Shown: in pieces, positions 6,929-14,906 of the stretch | Position numbering within the stretch: position 1 is the stretch's first letter | How the letters are laid out: the number at the start of each line of letters is the position of its first letter | Source of the DNA: Plectonema radiosum NIES-515 | GTDB taxonomy: Bacteria > Cyanobacteriota > Cyanobacteriia > Cyanobacteriales > Nostocaceae | Direction of reading: 5' to 3' | Length of the DNA stretch: 39,789 nt | NCBI RefSeq assembly: GCF_025753815.1 | Contig: NZ_JAOWRF010000212.1 | Location: 1-39,789, forward strand | The notes under the pieces: model-generated | Told to the model about the DNA's origin: nothing | The model's input: only the letters and a program-made list of their open reading frames with translations | The model's database searches: none | Program-made: the position numbers and the translations under genes

Positions 6929-7702
6929 TTATCCTAACTGTTCATCCGCAAGCTTATATATAGTTGCCCTCATTTCGTTAATAAAATCAAGTGCTTCGCC
7001 TACATTATTAGTTGGTTCCACATATTGACGTAAAGCTGTTTCTGCTTGCGGGTGATAATACGGATAATATTCCGAAAACTTTTGCGTCATTTCCTGGATA
7101 TTTCTGGTGTAGAATGGCTCATCTACCATGACAATACCCAAACACAAACGCAACACTTTTTTTGATATCCACCGCACGTATTCCATCACATATTTAGGAT
7201 TATTTCGGTCATCTTCATCTGGTTCTATAATATCTTTTTGTAACTCCTCTAATGCTTCGTGGTAGTTACCATTCAAAAGTTTTGCTAATTCCAATCCCGG
7301 TGGATATGATGAAAATTTGGCTGTAATATCTTCACCGCAAATCAATACACTATCGGTTTTGAAAATAAATCTCAATCGTTCTGCTTTTGGGTCATCAAAT
7401 TCTTTTTCTTCCATACAACTTAGGTCAAGACGCTCAAGTTTAGGATATTGTGGTTCAAATTCGTTTTTGATTTCTTTTTCCCATACTTCATCGTCATCAG
7501 TAATATCACGTCGGAGAATAACTACTGTATCCATATCTGAAATTCCTGGACGGTCTTCCCCACGTCCAACACTACCCAAAAGATAATAAGTACACAGGTC
7601 AACACCAAAGTGATTTTCTACTTTTTTTTGCAAGTCGTTAAGCAGTTTTTGATATTCTGACTTAACTTTCGAGAGTGAAGATTGGTTGAGAATTAATTTC
7701 AT
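6929..7702 (-). CDS. Nucleotidyltransferase-fold protein
   Basis: A protein of 257 residues. Residues 42-65 contain LLGSVGRGEDRPGISDMDTV: the GS motif followed by the DxD metal-binding pair of the DNA polymerase beta-like nucleotidyltransferases. The rest is helical and acidic (ALEELQKDIIEPDEDDRN, YVMEYVRWISKKVLRLCLG), similar to the helical substrate or partner domain of aminoglycoside-type or MNT-type enzymes. No HEPN partner gene is adjacent, so a MNT/HEPN toxin-antitoxin pair is not supported. The substrate is unknown. The stop codon lies inside the right copy of the 29-bp direct repeat. Confidence 0.75.
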   Translation of the reverse strand: MKLILNQSSLSKVKSEYQKLLNDLQKKVENHFGVDLCTYYLLGSVGRGEDRPGISDMDTVVILRRDITDDDEVWEKEIKNEFEPQYPKLERLDLSCMEEKEFDDPKAERLRFIFKTDSVLICGEDITAKFSSYPPGLELAKLLNGNYHEALEELQKDIIEPDEDDRNNPKYVMEYVRWISKKVLRLCLGIVMVDEPFYTRNIQEMTQKFSEYYPYYHPQAETALRQYVEPTNNVGEALDFINEMRATIYKLADEQLG

Positions 7703-7709
7703 ATACGTT

Positions 7710-7812
7710 ATATCATGTCCGAAAAATTACACATAATGTAGAGACCTTCCGATGGAACGTCTCTAGGACGGTTGCGACGTTTTTGTTACTGTTAATTAAA
7801 CGGACATGATAT
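7710..7812. mobile_element. Small inverted-repeat element, family B copy 1
   Basis: 103 bp with perfect terminal repeats ATATCATGTCCG and CGGACATGATAT. The inside has ACACATAATGTAGAGACC-TTCCGATGGAA-CGTCTCTAGGACGG. The termini are unrelated to those of family A, but the inner palindrome is the same. It lies just upstream of the nucleotidyltransferase start. Confidence 0.8.
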
Positions 7813-7850
7813 TAGATGTAAATGTAGATAATAAAAGTTAAAAGTAAAGT

Positions 7851-7875
7851 GCGTTAACGAAGTGTAACGCACCCT
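7851..7875. terminator. Hairpin GTGCGTTA...TAACGCAC downstream of desB
   Basis: An 8-bp stem with loop ACGAAGTG. On the minus strand it follows the desB stop by about 70 bp and is followed by T-rich DNA. It is a plausible terminator, and it also resembles a common cyanobacterial dispersed repeat. Confidence 0.5.
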
Positions 7876-7946
7876 ACTTTATAATATACGCAGATAAAAC
7901 AGACAAATATCGGCGTTTATCTGCGGTTCAAAATCCGTGCATCGAA

Positions 7947-9026
7947 TTAGCTTTTCGCTAATTTCTTATCAGAAGTGTAGTAAACCTTATCTCCAGTATC
8001 CGGGACAAAATGACAACTAATAGATGATTGCCATAATGAAACCCAAATTGGCTCTTCAGTTTTGCGGTAGTAGTCACCCAAAATTGGTTTAATAGCCTCA
8101 GTAGCTTTTTTCAAATTGTAGTGAGGCATATTCAAGAAAATGTGGTGAGCTACATGAGTACCGATATCATGATGGATATGGTTAATAAAACCATAATCGC
8201 GATCGACGGTAGAAATAGCACCTTTCAAAAAAGTCCAATTCTCCCCACGATACCAGGGAACATCTGCTTCAGTATGGTGTAAAAATGTCACCAAGTCAAG
8301 CCACATGATAAACACAAGATAGGGTACAGCATAGTATTTTAACAACCACATCCAACCCCATTGGTAAGTTCCTAAAGCTAATAAACTCACCATGCAAATT
8401 AACCAGATACTACTGGTGATGACATCCCATTTTTCTGAAGGTTTAAAAATTGGGCTGTTGGGGTGAAAGTGGGAGCCTTCTTTATTAGGACTCCGCTTAA
8501 ATAGATACACTGGATAAGCCAATAAAAACACATAATATCGACCTATTTTTTGCAACCAATCCATCTGGTTGTAGTGCGATTGACTCACAGGATACCAGCT
8601 TTCATCATTTTCGAGACTGCCAGTATTTAAGTGGTGAGTTCTATGGCTAATTCTCCAACCATGATAAGGAACGAGTATCGGTGTGTGCGAAAGATGACCA
8701 ATTAAATCATTCAACCATTTCTTTTTAGAAAAAGATTGGTGTCCGCAATCATGTCCAACTACAAACAAAGCCCAAAACATCGTTCCTTGCATTACCCAGA
8801 AAATCGGAAAGAAATACCAAGAGTCGAGGTAATGAGCTACTGCATAAAGCAGAGCAATAATCAAGATGTCTTGAAAAAAATAATATAGTGATTTGCCAAC
8901 ATTAGGCTGAAAACATTCAGCAGGTATTGCAGCTTTCAAATCACCAAGGGTGAAGGGCAGGTTGGTTGTATCCTCTAATGATTCTGAGTTCTGAGGATTA
9001 TCTAATTTAATGGTATCTAATTGCAC
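7947..9026 (-). CDS. desB: Acyl-lipid omega-3 (delta-15) fatty acid desaturase
   Basis: DesB introduces the omega-3 double bond into membrane lipid acyl chains, using ferredoxin. The three His boxes are present: HDCGH (in FVVGHDCGHQSF), HRTHH (in WRISHRTHHLNTG) and HVAHH (in GTHVAHHIF), with the diagnostic HTPILVPYHGW and FINHIHHDIG. I place the start at GTG 9026-9024 (MQLDTIKLDNPQ...), giving 359 residues, the usual DesB length. The reading frame extends to 9356, but the extra 110 codons match no desaturase and cover a dispersed repeat. The neighbours desA and desC on the same strand form the usual desaturase set. Cold induction is known for desB in cyanobacteria, but I see no specific site. 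Confidence 0.93.
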   Translation of the reverse strand: MQLDTIKLDNPQNSESLEDTTNLPFTLGDLKAAIPAECFQPNVGKSLYYFFQDILIIALLYAVAHYLDSWYFFPIFWVMQGTMFWALFVVGHDCGHQSFSKKKWLNDLIGHLSHTPILVPYHGWRISHRTHHLNTGSLENDESWYPVSQSHYNQMDWLQKIGRYYVFLLAYPVYLFKRSPNKEGSHFHPNSPIFKPSEKWDVITSSIWLICMVSLLALGTYQWGWMWLLKYYAVPYLVFIMWLDLVTFLHHTEADVPWYRGENWTFLKGAISTVDRDYGFINHIHHDIGTHVAHHIFLNMPHYNLKKATEAIKPILGDYYRKTEEPIWVSLWQSSISCHFVPDTGDKVYYTSDKKLAKS

Positions 9027-9405
9027 TTGATTCTGTTGTAGGAAATGAACCGGACATTTTTTGAAAGCATGAAATTTAACCTCTGTAACGCACTGTTTGA
9101 GGTATGTTTCAATTTTTGTTTGTTTGCAGGAAGAATTTATCTGGCAATATAGGGCTTCTGTTGTTGAGTGAAGTATAGCGATTAGCTCACCCCGATAAAG
9201 CTGTGCTTTATCTCCCATCTCCGTGAGTTCTCCAGAGGGGATGGGAGTGAGATGCCAATAAGTGTACTTCATGCAACTGAGAACCGCTATATTTCTAACA
9301 CTTTGCGTAGATGGATGATTGCCAGAATTTATTTTAAAGCATAAAGAATAAAGCATGAAAATATAAACTTAGTTTCACACTTTATACTTGGCACTTCAAG
9401 CTTTT
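9027..9405. other. Leader region of desB with a dispersed repeat
   Basis: 379 bp between desA and desB. Positions 9217-9296 (GATGGGAGTGAGAT...GAGAACCGCTATATTTC) are shared in order with 27209-27257, and the last part also with about 28787-28799, so this is a dispersed repeat. No gene is seen. The desB promoter, or a long 5' leader of the kind involved in cold control, must lie here if desB has its own promoter. Confidence 0.5.
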
Positions 9406-10458
9406 TTATCGTCCTGCGTAATAGTCGTTTAAAGACTGATAGCCACTATCGGTTGTGTAAAGTTGACATTGGTCTGTAATTTGCTTCATTAAAGACCAAG
9501 AAAACCGACATTCATTATGTAAATACGTGCCCCAATTTTCTTGAATACTGCGATAAGCCATCCGCAAATTATAAGAGGGAATAGCAGTAGAAATGTGATG
9601 GGGGACGTGAACATTAATATCGTGGCAAAGGAATTCTACCCAGAGTGGGTAGTCGCAGTGAATTGAGCCAAATAACTGCGCTATTCCAGCATTCCACTTA
9701 GAAGCTTCCAAGAAAGGAACATCTGAAGCGGTATGGTGAACAATAGTGAAAGTGCTCATCCAGAAATGGTAGACCAGCCAGGGTATTAGCCAAAATTTGA
9801 CAAAACCCCAAATACCGCTTGTCGCTATCAGAGTTGGGAAAGCGATCGCAGCAAAAATAGCTACCACAGCCACAGAAAGTTTAACACCAGAACGATCTTT
9901 AGTTTGGAACTTCCGCCAATCAAAGTGTACAACTGCCCAATGTCCAACTGAACCTACCCACCACAAGCGTTTAGTGATGAATACTTTAAAGGCAGACTGC
10001 TTGACTTGATCCCAACCTTCAAACACTTCTGGTCTGATGGGATGCCAAGCATTGTCTTCGTCTAGCTTATTGGTATGAGCATGATGATAATTATGCTTTA
10101 TCCGCCAACTGTGGAACGGATAAATCAACGGCATCATAAATAAATGCCCTACCACATCATTCACCCAACGACGTTTGGCAAATGAACGATGACCACAATC
10201 ATGTCCGATCACAAAAAAACCCGTTAACGCGGTTCCAGTGAAAAGCCACGCTACGGGTAAGAGAAACCAAGGAGAATATATCAGGCTTAAGTAGGCAAGG
10301 CTTACCATCAAGACACTGATTATTGCTGTTGTCCAAGCTTTGCGACGATCCTGCACAAAACATTCTCGTGGCAGGGTTTTGATAATATCTTTAAGCTTCA
10401 GGTCAGAATTACCAAAGTCACGAGCTTCTTGTTTGCCGCTGATTGTTGATGTAGTCAT
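9406..10458 (-). CDS. desA: Acyl-lipid delta-12 fatty acid desaturase
   Basis: DesA converts oleate to linoleate in membrane lipids. The His boxes are HDCGH (FFVIGHDCGHRSF), HNYHH (WRIKHNYHHAHTN) and HVPHH (NVHVPHHISTAIP), with hydrophobic pairs around residues 50-95 and 210-250. I start it at ATG 10458-10456 (MTTSTISGKQEARDF), giving 350 residues, with AGG 8 bp upstream; the upstream TTG-type start adds residues that do not match the family. It lies 5' of desB on the same strand with a 379-bp gap, so the two may be co-transcribed or separately controlled. An IS element separates it from desC. Confidence 0.94.
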   Translation of the reverse strand: MTTSTISGKQEARDFGNSDLKLKDIIKTLPRECFVQDRRKAWTTAIISVLMVSLAYLSLIYSPWFLLPVAWLFTGTALTGFFVIGHDCGHRSFAKRRWVNDVVGHLFMMPLIYPFHSWRIKHNYHHAHTNKLDEDNAWHPIRPEVFEGWDQVKQSAFKVFITKRLWWVGSVGHWAVVHFDWRKFQTKDRSGVKLSVAVVAIFAAIAFPTLIATSGIWGFVKFWLIPWLVYHFWMSTFTIVHHTASDVPFLEASKWNAGIAQLFGSIHCDYPLWVEFLCHDINVHVPHHISTAIPSYNLRMAYRSIQENWGTYLHNECRFSWSLMKQITDQCQLYTTDSGYQSLNDYYAGR

Positions 10459-10538
10459 GAATACCTGATAGACAACAAACCTCACTACCGATTAAGAGAC
10501 GCGAGTTTTCATGTCTCTATAGACTGATGCAAAATTTA

Positions 10539-10553
10539 CTAACGTAACGTTAG
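10539..10553. promoter_or_regulatory. Palindrome CTAACGTAACGTTAG upstream of desA
   Basis: A perfect 7-bp inverted repeat around one base, about 80 bp upstream of the desA ATG. The half-site AACGTTAG also occurs about 30 bp upstream of desC (13192-13199). It is a candidate shared operator or the edge of a repeat; function is inference. Confidence 0.3.
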
Positions 10554-10593
10554 CGCTTTGGATTATAGCAACCTAACTGAGCATAGCGCACCA

Positions 10594-10750
10594 TTGACCT
10601 CTCCCCGACTTAAAAGCGCGGGGATTCTAAACTGTTGCTACGGTAAGGGCTAAAGCCACTTCCCTGCGCTTTTTAGTTTTGGTTTCCCAGATGCGAAATC
10701 TGGTAGCAAGAGTCAAAACTTGCCTACAGACCTTGACTAGGTTGAGTCCT
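10594..10750 (-). ncRNA. Probable omega RNA (reRNA) region of the TnpB element
   Basis: By analogy with characterised TnpB systems the guide scaffold overlaps the tnpB 3' end and runs through the right-end hairpin, with the guide drawn from flanking DNA below 10594. What I see directly is the GC-rich right-end hairpin next to the tnpB stop. The boundaries are estimates. Confidence 0.35.
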
Positions 10751-11925
10751 AGTTGTATCTCTACTTTGCGAAGTATATTCGCAGCGCCATTCAAATCAGC
10801 GTTAATGAGTTTCCCATTACCTGTTCGGTACACCCCGCGTTTAACTCGTTTTCCTGATGGCTTCCACTTTTCGGGTTTTTCGCCGTAGGTTGGTAGAAAA
10901 TCGCCATCTAGAAAACTAGCCTTGCTGGTGTAGGATTCCTCGGTTTCAATAAACTTAATACGATATTCTTCACACAGTTGCTTAATTCGTTCTTTGAGCT
11001 TGGCAGTTGGTATTTGCACAAAAGATTGAGTTGTCTTGCCCAAACTGCAAGATTGTCGCTGTCCCTGATTCCATCCAAAAACAACTGTACCAATCTGGTG
11101 TTTGATGCAATGGTCAACAACTAGCTTTGCAGCTTTATTAACCGCGTCTCTCATCTGGCGGTTACGTTTTTCGGTGATGTTGGCTAATTGGTCGTCCCAA
11201 TAGCCTTGTGGCTTACCCTCCTTAAGGTTAGCAACGCGCTTGTTGTACCACTGATTAAGGCTTTTAACCTTGCGACCATCAATAATGAAACTAGCCCCAA
11301 CGTTCGTTACACAGCTTAACCAGTTATTGATGCCAGGGTCGATTGCTAAAGCGTTGTTTGGATTGACGTAGTTCGCGCAAGTTGATTCTTTTTCGTACAC
11401 AAACTCGGCATAAAAGCATTGATTACGTGGTAGTATTCGCAACTCCTTAATATTCTCAAACTGCAAGTTAGAAGGCATCCCAATAGTGAAACTATCGAGT
11501 TGAAACCAACGTTTTACTGTTGTCCCAAGAGGAATCTTGATACTATCCCCAACTAACCTTAAAGCTTGCTTCGGATACGTTACAAGTGCATATCCAGCAC
11601 CTTTACGATAATTAGGCAACCTTGGCTTAAAATGCAATTCACTTTTACTGTATTTCTTGTCTAGCTCTTTGAAAGACTTAAATGATTCAGCAACCGATCT
11701 GAGTATTTGTTGTGCTGCCTGAGAATGTAGAACTTGATAATGTTTATTAGTTTTATATTCCTTCTCAAGGTCATACTTACCGATTAACTTGCCAGTCTTG
11801 AAATATAGTTGACGTGCGTAGTAGATACCGCAATTAGTCAACTTGTGGGACTGGGAACAAATAAACTCAAGAATTGCTTTGAGATTGTCACCGGGGTTAA
11901 TTAGATTTTGTTGGCATCCGTACAA
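10627..11925 (-). CDS. tnpB: TnpB-type RNA-guided nuclease (IS605 OrfB), zinc-ribbon-less variant
   Basis: A protein of 432 residues starting at TTG 11925-11923, supported by a near-perfect Shine-Dalgarno AAGGAGGT 9 bp upstream. The RuvC residues are present: Asp196 in ALAIDPGINNW, Glu near 329 in IETEESYTSKAS, and Asp377 in INADLNGAANILRK. The segment between motifs II and III normally holds a CxxC...CxxC ribbon; here it reads SKASFLDGDFLPTYG...SGKRVKRGVYR with no Cys. This Cys-free pattern with a GKRxxRGxY motif occurs in a TnpB subgroup. TnpB proteins use an omega RNA from the 3' end and right end of the element, so 10594 to about 10750 is where that RNA should be encoded. Without tnpA it may persist as a homing or regulatory nuclease. 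Confidence 0.9.
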   Translation of the reverse strand: MYGCQQNLINPGDNLKAILEFICSQSHKLTNCGIYYARQLYFKTGKLIGKYDLEKEYKTNKHYQVLHSQAAQQILRSVAESFKSFKELDKKYSKSELHFKPRLPNYRKGAGYALVTYPKQALRLVGDSIKIPLGTTVKRWFQLDSFTIGMPSNLQFENIKELRILPRNQCFYAEFVYEKESTCANYVNPNNALAIDPGINNWLSCVTNVGASFIIDGRKVKSLNQWYNKRVANLKEGKPQGYWDDQLANITEKRNRQMRDAVNKAAKLVVDHCIKHQIGTVVFGWNQGQRQSCSLGKTTQSFVQIPTAKLKERIKQLCEEYRIKFIETEESYTSKASFLDGDFLPTYGEKPEKWKPSGKRVKRGVYRTGNGKLINADLNGAANILRKVEIQLGLNLVKVCRQVLTLATRFRIWETKTKKRREVALALTVATV

Positions 11926-11967
11926 CTTGTAATCACCTCCTTAAATGTGCTAGTCATACAAGTATAC

Positions 11968-12174
11968 ATGAATATACACCAATCAACTATGCCTTTTCAG
12001 AAAAACCATAAAAACAGATACAAAACTAGTAGAGAAAAACCATTAACTAGTAGCCCTGTGTGTTTGCGGATGCAAGAAGAATTAGCCCAAGAATTAAAAT
12101 CCGTTCCTAACTGGCAAGAACGGCTAAGACTGGCACTACCCGAATTAATAAAAGCCTGGAAGGCAGCATCTTAG
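11968..12174 (+). CDS. Small protein divergent from tnpB inside the IS, unknown
   Basis: 68 residues from ATG 11968 (61 from ATG 11989). It is basic at the N-terminus (QKNHKNRYKTSREK), followed by SPVCLRMQEELAQELKSVPNW and QERLRLALPELIKAW, which would form two amphipathic helices. It occupies the position of tnpA in IS605-type elements but is far too short and has no HUH motif. It begins in the leader of tnpB, so it could affect tnpB expression or be a small nucleic-acid-binding regulator. Its codons look ordinary and it lies inside the element ends, so it is probably element cargo. No function is assigned. Confidence 0.55.
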   Translation: MNIHQSTMPFQKNHKNRYKTSREKPLTSSPVCLRMQEELAQELKSVPNWQERLRLALPELIKAWKAAS

Positions 12175-12300
12175 CCTGCATCGTGGTTTTCATCCCCTGC
12201 CGTCATGGGAGAGGCTTTCAACCTACTTTTTTTGTAAATGGCGTTTGTACCTTTTTTTGGGATTTACGCGAATAAATATTGGTAAAATTCTTTTATTATG

Positions 12301-12333
12301 AGTCAAAAGTCAATAAACTCTTGACTTTTGACT
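12301..12333. terminator. 13-bp perfect stem hairpin downstream of desC
   Basis: AGTCAAAAGTCAA, loop TAAACTC, TTGACTTTTGACT. On the minus strand it follows the desC stop by 14 bp, so it is a likely terminator. The heptamer-like TTGACTT/CTTGACT units also link it to the short-repeat families. Confidence 0.6.
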
Positions 12334-12346
12334 CTTGACTGACTTG

Positions 12347-13162
12347 CTACTTTCCTGGTGCCAGCTTTACATTCGTGGCTAGACCGAGTGCTTGCAGCAA
12401 TTGAATAGTCATCCATGTTAAATCGATTTCCCACCATTCCAGCCCGTGACGAGCCGAGTATTGATAAGCGTGGTGGTTATTGTGCCAACCTTCACCAAAT
12501 ACTAAAACAGCTACCCACCAGCAATTAGTTGAGCGATCGCCACAATCGTGCGTGCGGTAGCCAAATTTGTGCGTAGCGCTGTTTACCAACCAAGTGCAGT
12601 GATAAACCCAGACAATACGAGCAAAAACTCCCCAAACGACAAACGACCAACCACCAAGCCACAAAAGCAGTCCACCCAAAGCAAATTGGATGACAATAAA
12701 ATATTTTTGGAAAAACTGATAAACTGGGTCGTCGTTGAGGTCTTTAGTAAAGCGATGAGCTTCAGCATGAGCAGGAGAGTGATAAATCAGCCAACCCATG
12801 TGACTCCACCAAAAGCCTTTGTTGGAATCATGGGGATCGGCATTTTGGTCAGAGTGCAAATGGTGTATCCTGTGTGTACCGATCCACTCGATGGGTCCAC
12901 CTTGACAAGCGAGTGTCCCGCAAAACACGAGAAGATATTCTAGCCATTTGGGAGTTTGAAAACTGCGGTGAGTCACAAGACGGTGAAATCCGAGAGTAAT
13001 ACCTAAGCCACCAGTCACCCAGTATAGAAATACAGCGACACCAACAGCTTTCCAGCTAAAGTTACTAGGAAGCAGTGCAAATAAAGCTCCGATATGCAGA
13101 GCCAGGAAAAAGAGGGTGTTTACCCAGTTAATTTGAGGTTTAGTTGAGGCAGCAATTGTCAT
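12347..13162 (-). CDS. desC: Acyl-lipid delta-9 fatty acid desaturase
   Basis: A protein of 271 residues with the three His boxes of the delta-9 group: HRLVTH (LGFHRLVTHRSF), HRIHH (WIGTHRIHHLHSD) and HNNHH (GEGWHNNHHAYQ). Four hydrophobic segments flank them. DesC makes the first double bond in stearoyl chains of membrane lipids; DesA and DesB act after it. The start ATG 13162-13160 has AGGTGA 8 bp upstream. The TnpB element inserted between desC and desA separates a set that is often contiguous in cyanobacteria. Confidence 0.94.
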   Translation of the reverse strand: MTIAASTKPQINWVNTLFFLALHIGALFALLPSNFSWKAVGVAVFLYWVTGGLGITLGFHRLVTHRSFQTPKWLEYLLVFCGTLACQGGPIEWIGTHRIHHLHSDQNADPHDSNKGFWWSHMGWLIYHSPAHAEAHRFTKDLNDDPVYQFFQKYFIVIQFALGGLLLWLGGWSFVVWGVFARIVWVYHCTWLVNSATHKFGYRTHDCGDRSTNCWWVAVLVFGEGWHNNHHAYQYSARHGLEWWEIDLTWMTIQLLQALGLATNVKLAPGK

Positions 13163-13255
13163 GCAGTAATCACCTGAGTAGGAATTTTTGAACGTTAGGA
13201 ACCGCGAGATACCGCGAGATCCGCATTATGTGTATTTTTTTTGAAAGAGGAACAT

Positions 13256-14530
13256 ATGAACAGCTTTGATGTGCTGCTTGAAGCAGAACAGGCACTGTTA
13301 CAGATTTTTTCTGGAATTGACACTCAGGTCAAGCATAATCTGAAACGAGTGCTGGATGCATTTCGCGATCGCCGTGTAGGGGCACACCATTTTGCTGGTG
13401 TAAGTGGTTATGGTCATGATGATTTAGGACGAGAAACTTTAGATAAAGTTTTTGCTCTGGTGATGGGTGCTGAGGCGTCGGTAGTGCGGGTGCAGTTTGT
13501 ATCCGGAACCCATGCGATCGCTTGTGCTTTATATGGTGTCCTCCGTCCTGGAGATGAAATGCTTGCTGTAGTGGGGACACCCTACGATACTCTCGAAGAA
13601 GTCATTGGTTTACGGGGTGAAAATCAAGGTTCACTTCTTGATTTTGGCATAAATTATCGACAATTGAATCTAACCCCTGAAGGAACCATCGATTGGCAAG
13701 CTTTAAGCCGGGGGGTAGAAAAAAATACTCGCTTAGTATTAATTCAACGTTCTTGTGGCTATTCCTGGCGTCCAAGTTTATCAATTGCTGAGATCGAAAA
13801 AATCATCCACATAGTCAAACAGCAAAATCCCAACACCATTTGTTTTGTCGATAACTGCTACGGCGAATTTGTCGAAAAGTGCGAACCCACCGCAGTCGGT
13901 GCTGATTTGATGGCAGGGTCATTAATTAAAAATCCTGGTGGTACAATTGTCAACGCAGGTGGATACATTGCCGGTCGCGCCGACTTAGTAGAAGCAGCCG
14001 CATGTCGCCTTACCGCACCGGGAATTGGTAGTTATGGTGGTGCGACATTCGACCAAAATCGCATCCTCTTCCAAGGCTTATTTCTCGCTCCACAAATGGT
14101 AGGTGAGGCGATGAAAGGAACTCATCTGACTGGTTATGTCTTTGATAAACTCGGTTATCCGGTGAATCCCGCACCTTTTGCGCCGCGTCGCGATGTGATT
14201 CAATCAATTAAACTCGGTTCTGCGAAAAAGCTGATTGCCTTCTGTAAAGCCATCCAACAGCATTCTCCCATCGGTTCCTACCTTGACCCCGTTCCCGATG
14301 AAATGCCTGGGTACGAGAGCCAGGTAGTGATGGCTGGAGGAACATTTATTGAGGGTAGTACTTCAGAGTTTTCCGCCGATGGTCCTTTGCGGGAGCCGTA
14401 TGTGGTTTATTGTCAAGGGGGGACTCATTGGACGCATGTGGCGATCGCTTTAGAAGCGGCGATTGATGCGGTGGGAGAAGCTGAAGAAAAGCTCACGCAA
14501 AGCCGCAAAGCCGCAAAGGAGGAAAGATGA
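13256..14530 (+). CDS. PLP-dependent lyase of the aluminium-resistance / methionine gamma-lyase-like family
   Basis: 424 residues from ATG 13256, which has AAAGAGG 6 bp upstream; the TTG at 13241 is not needed. It is a fold-type I PLP enzyme: GHDDLGRETLDKVFA, VRVQFVSGTHAIACALYG, FVDNCYGEFVE and the Schiff-base Lys in AGSLIKNPGGTIVNAGGYI. Later segments are GSYGGATFDQNRILFQGLF and VVYCQGGTHWTHVAIALE. The family (COG4100) is annotated as cystathionine beta-lyase-like proteins involved in aluminium resistance; the true substrate is uncertain. The last residues (KLTQSRKAAKEER) are encoded by an 8-bp GCAAAGCC tandem repeat, so the tail is a repeat-derived extension. Its stop overlaps the next start (ATGA). 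Confidence 0.85.
   Translation: MNSFDVLLEAEQALLQIFSGIDTQVKHNLKRVLDAFRDRRVGAHHFAGVSGYGHDDLGRETLDKVFALVMGAEASVVRVQFVSGTHAIACALYGVLRPGDEMLAVVGTPYDTLEEVIGLRGENQGSLLDFGINYRQLNLTPEGTIDWQALSRGVEKNTRLVLIQRSCGYSWRPSLSIAEIEKIIHIVKQQNPNTICFVDNCYGEFVEKCEPTAVGADLMAGSLIKNPGGTIVNAGGYIAGRADLVEAAACRLTAPGIGSYGGATFDQNRILFQGLFLAPQMVGEAMKGTHLTGYVFDKLGYPVNPAPFAPRRDVIQSIKLGSAKKLIAFCKAIQQHSPIGSYLDPVPDEMPGYESQVVMAGGTFIEGSTSEFSADGPLREPYVVYCQGGTHWTHVAIALEAAIDAVGEAEEKLTQSRKAAKEER
14497..14519 (+). repeat. GCAAAGCC tandem repeat at the gene junction
   Basis: Three GCAAAG(CC/G) units encode the last residues of the PLP lyase and lead directly into GGAGGAAAG, the ribosome-binding site of the following GxxExxY gene. An inverted version (CTTTGCGCC units) lies on the other side of that gene at 14938-14960. 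Confidence 0.75.
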
Positions 14531-14904
14531 CGGAGAATGAGGTTGCGAAAGAAATTGTTGATGCTGCATACAAGATTCACACGACTTTAGGACCGGGGTT
14601 GCTGGAATCGGTATATCAGGCGGTTTTGGAATACGAGTTACGTAAAAGAGGATTGGGGGTAGAAGCGAACCAACCCATACCCGTCGTTTATGAAGGTGTA
14701 CATCTGGAGGTAGGCTTCCGGGCTGACTTAATTGTTGAAAATAAGGTTATTGTCGAACTCAAGTCTGTTGAAGCAGTTCATCCGGTACATAAGAAGCAAC
14801 TGTTAACCTACCTTCGCGTTGCAAATAAGCGCCTTGGTTTGCTCATCAACTTTGGAGCTTTCCTTATCAAAGACGGTATCTCGCGAGTTGTAAACGGTTT
14901 ATAA
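14527..14904 (+). CDS. GxxExxY family protein (PD-(D/E)XK fold)
   Basis: A protein of 125 residues. It has the family signature GPGLLESVYQ at 27-36, then YELRKRGLGVEANQPIPVVY, and the nuclease-fold core FRADLIVENKVIVELKSVE with HKKQLLTYLRVANKRLGLLINFG. GxxExxY proteins are small PD-(D/E)XK-type proteins of unsettled role, common in cyanobacteria and often next to GCAAAG-type repeats. Its ATG overlaps the upstream stop by 4 bp (ATGA), with GGAGG close upstream, so it is translated with the PLP lyase. The repeats on both sides suggest it moved in as a cassette. Confidence 0.87.
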   Translation: MTENEVAKEIVDAAYKIHTTLGPGLLESVYQAVLEYELRKRGLGVEANQPIPVVYEGVHLEVGFRADLIVENKVIVELKSVEAVHPVHKKQLLTYLRVANKRLGLLINFGAFLIKDGISRVVNGL

Positions 14905-14906
14905 CA

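Larger units (their letters stand above)
6030..6939. repeat. 29-bp perfect direct repeat (6030-6058 and 6911-6939)
   Basis: Both copies begin AATATGTATAATTGGC and end TTTTATCCTAACT. The right copy includes the last codons and stop of the nucleotidyltransferase gene; the left copy abuts family A copy 2. Between them lie the Uma2-type gene and the IS5 remnant, so the block may have entered by duplication or recombination at this sequence. Confidence 0.85.
10594..12217 (-). mobile_element. IS200/IS605-family element carrying tnpB but no tnpA
   Basis: The right end (low coordinates) has the subterminal hairpin AATCCCCGCG...CGGGGA (10602-10626, plus strand CCCCGACTTAAAAGCGCGGGG) and ends in TCAA (minus strand, 10597-10594), the cleavage-type tetranucleotide of this family. 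The left end (high coordinates) has TCCC...GGGA at 12193-12210 and TTGA just outside. Contents are tnpB and a small divergent gene where tnpA would be. With no Y1 transposase it could only move with help in trans. Exact ends are inferred from hairpins and tetranucleotides. Confidence 0.65.

Noticed and set aside
6929-7702. MNT/HEPN toxin-antitoxin pair
   Set aside because: Only the nucleotidyltransferase half is present; no HEPN gene is adjacent.
9027-9356. 110-residue N-terminal extension of DesB
   Set aside because: It matches no desaturase and covers a dispersed repeat; the GTG at 9026 gives the usual family length.
12548-12943. 131-residue plus-strand reading frame opposite desC
   Set aside because: It is antisense to a well-supported desaturase and has no recognisable motif.
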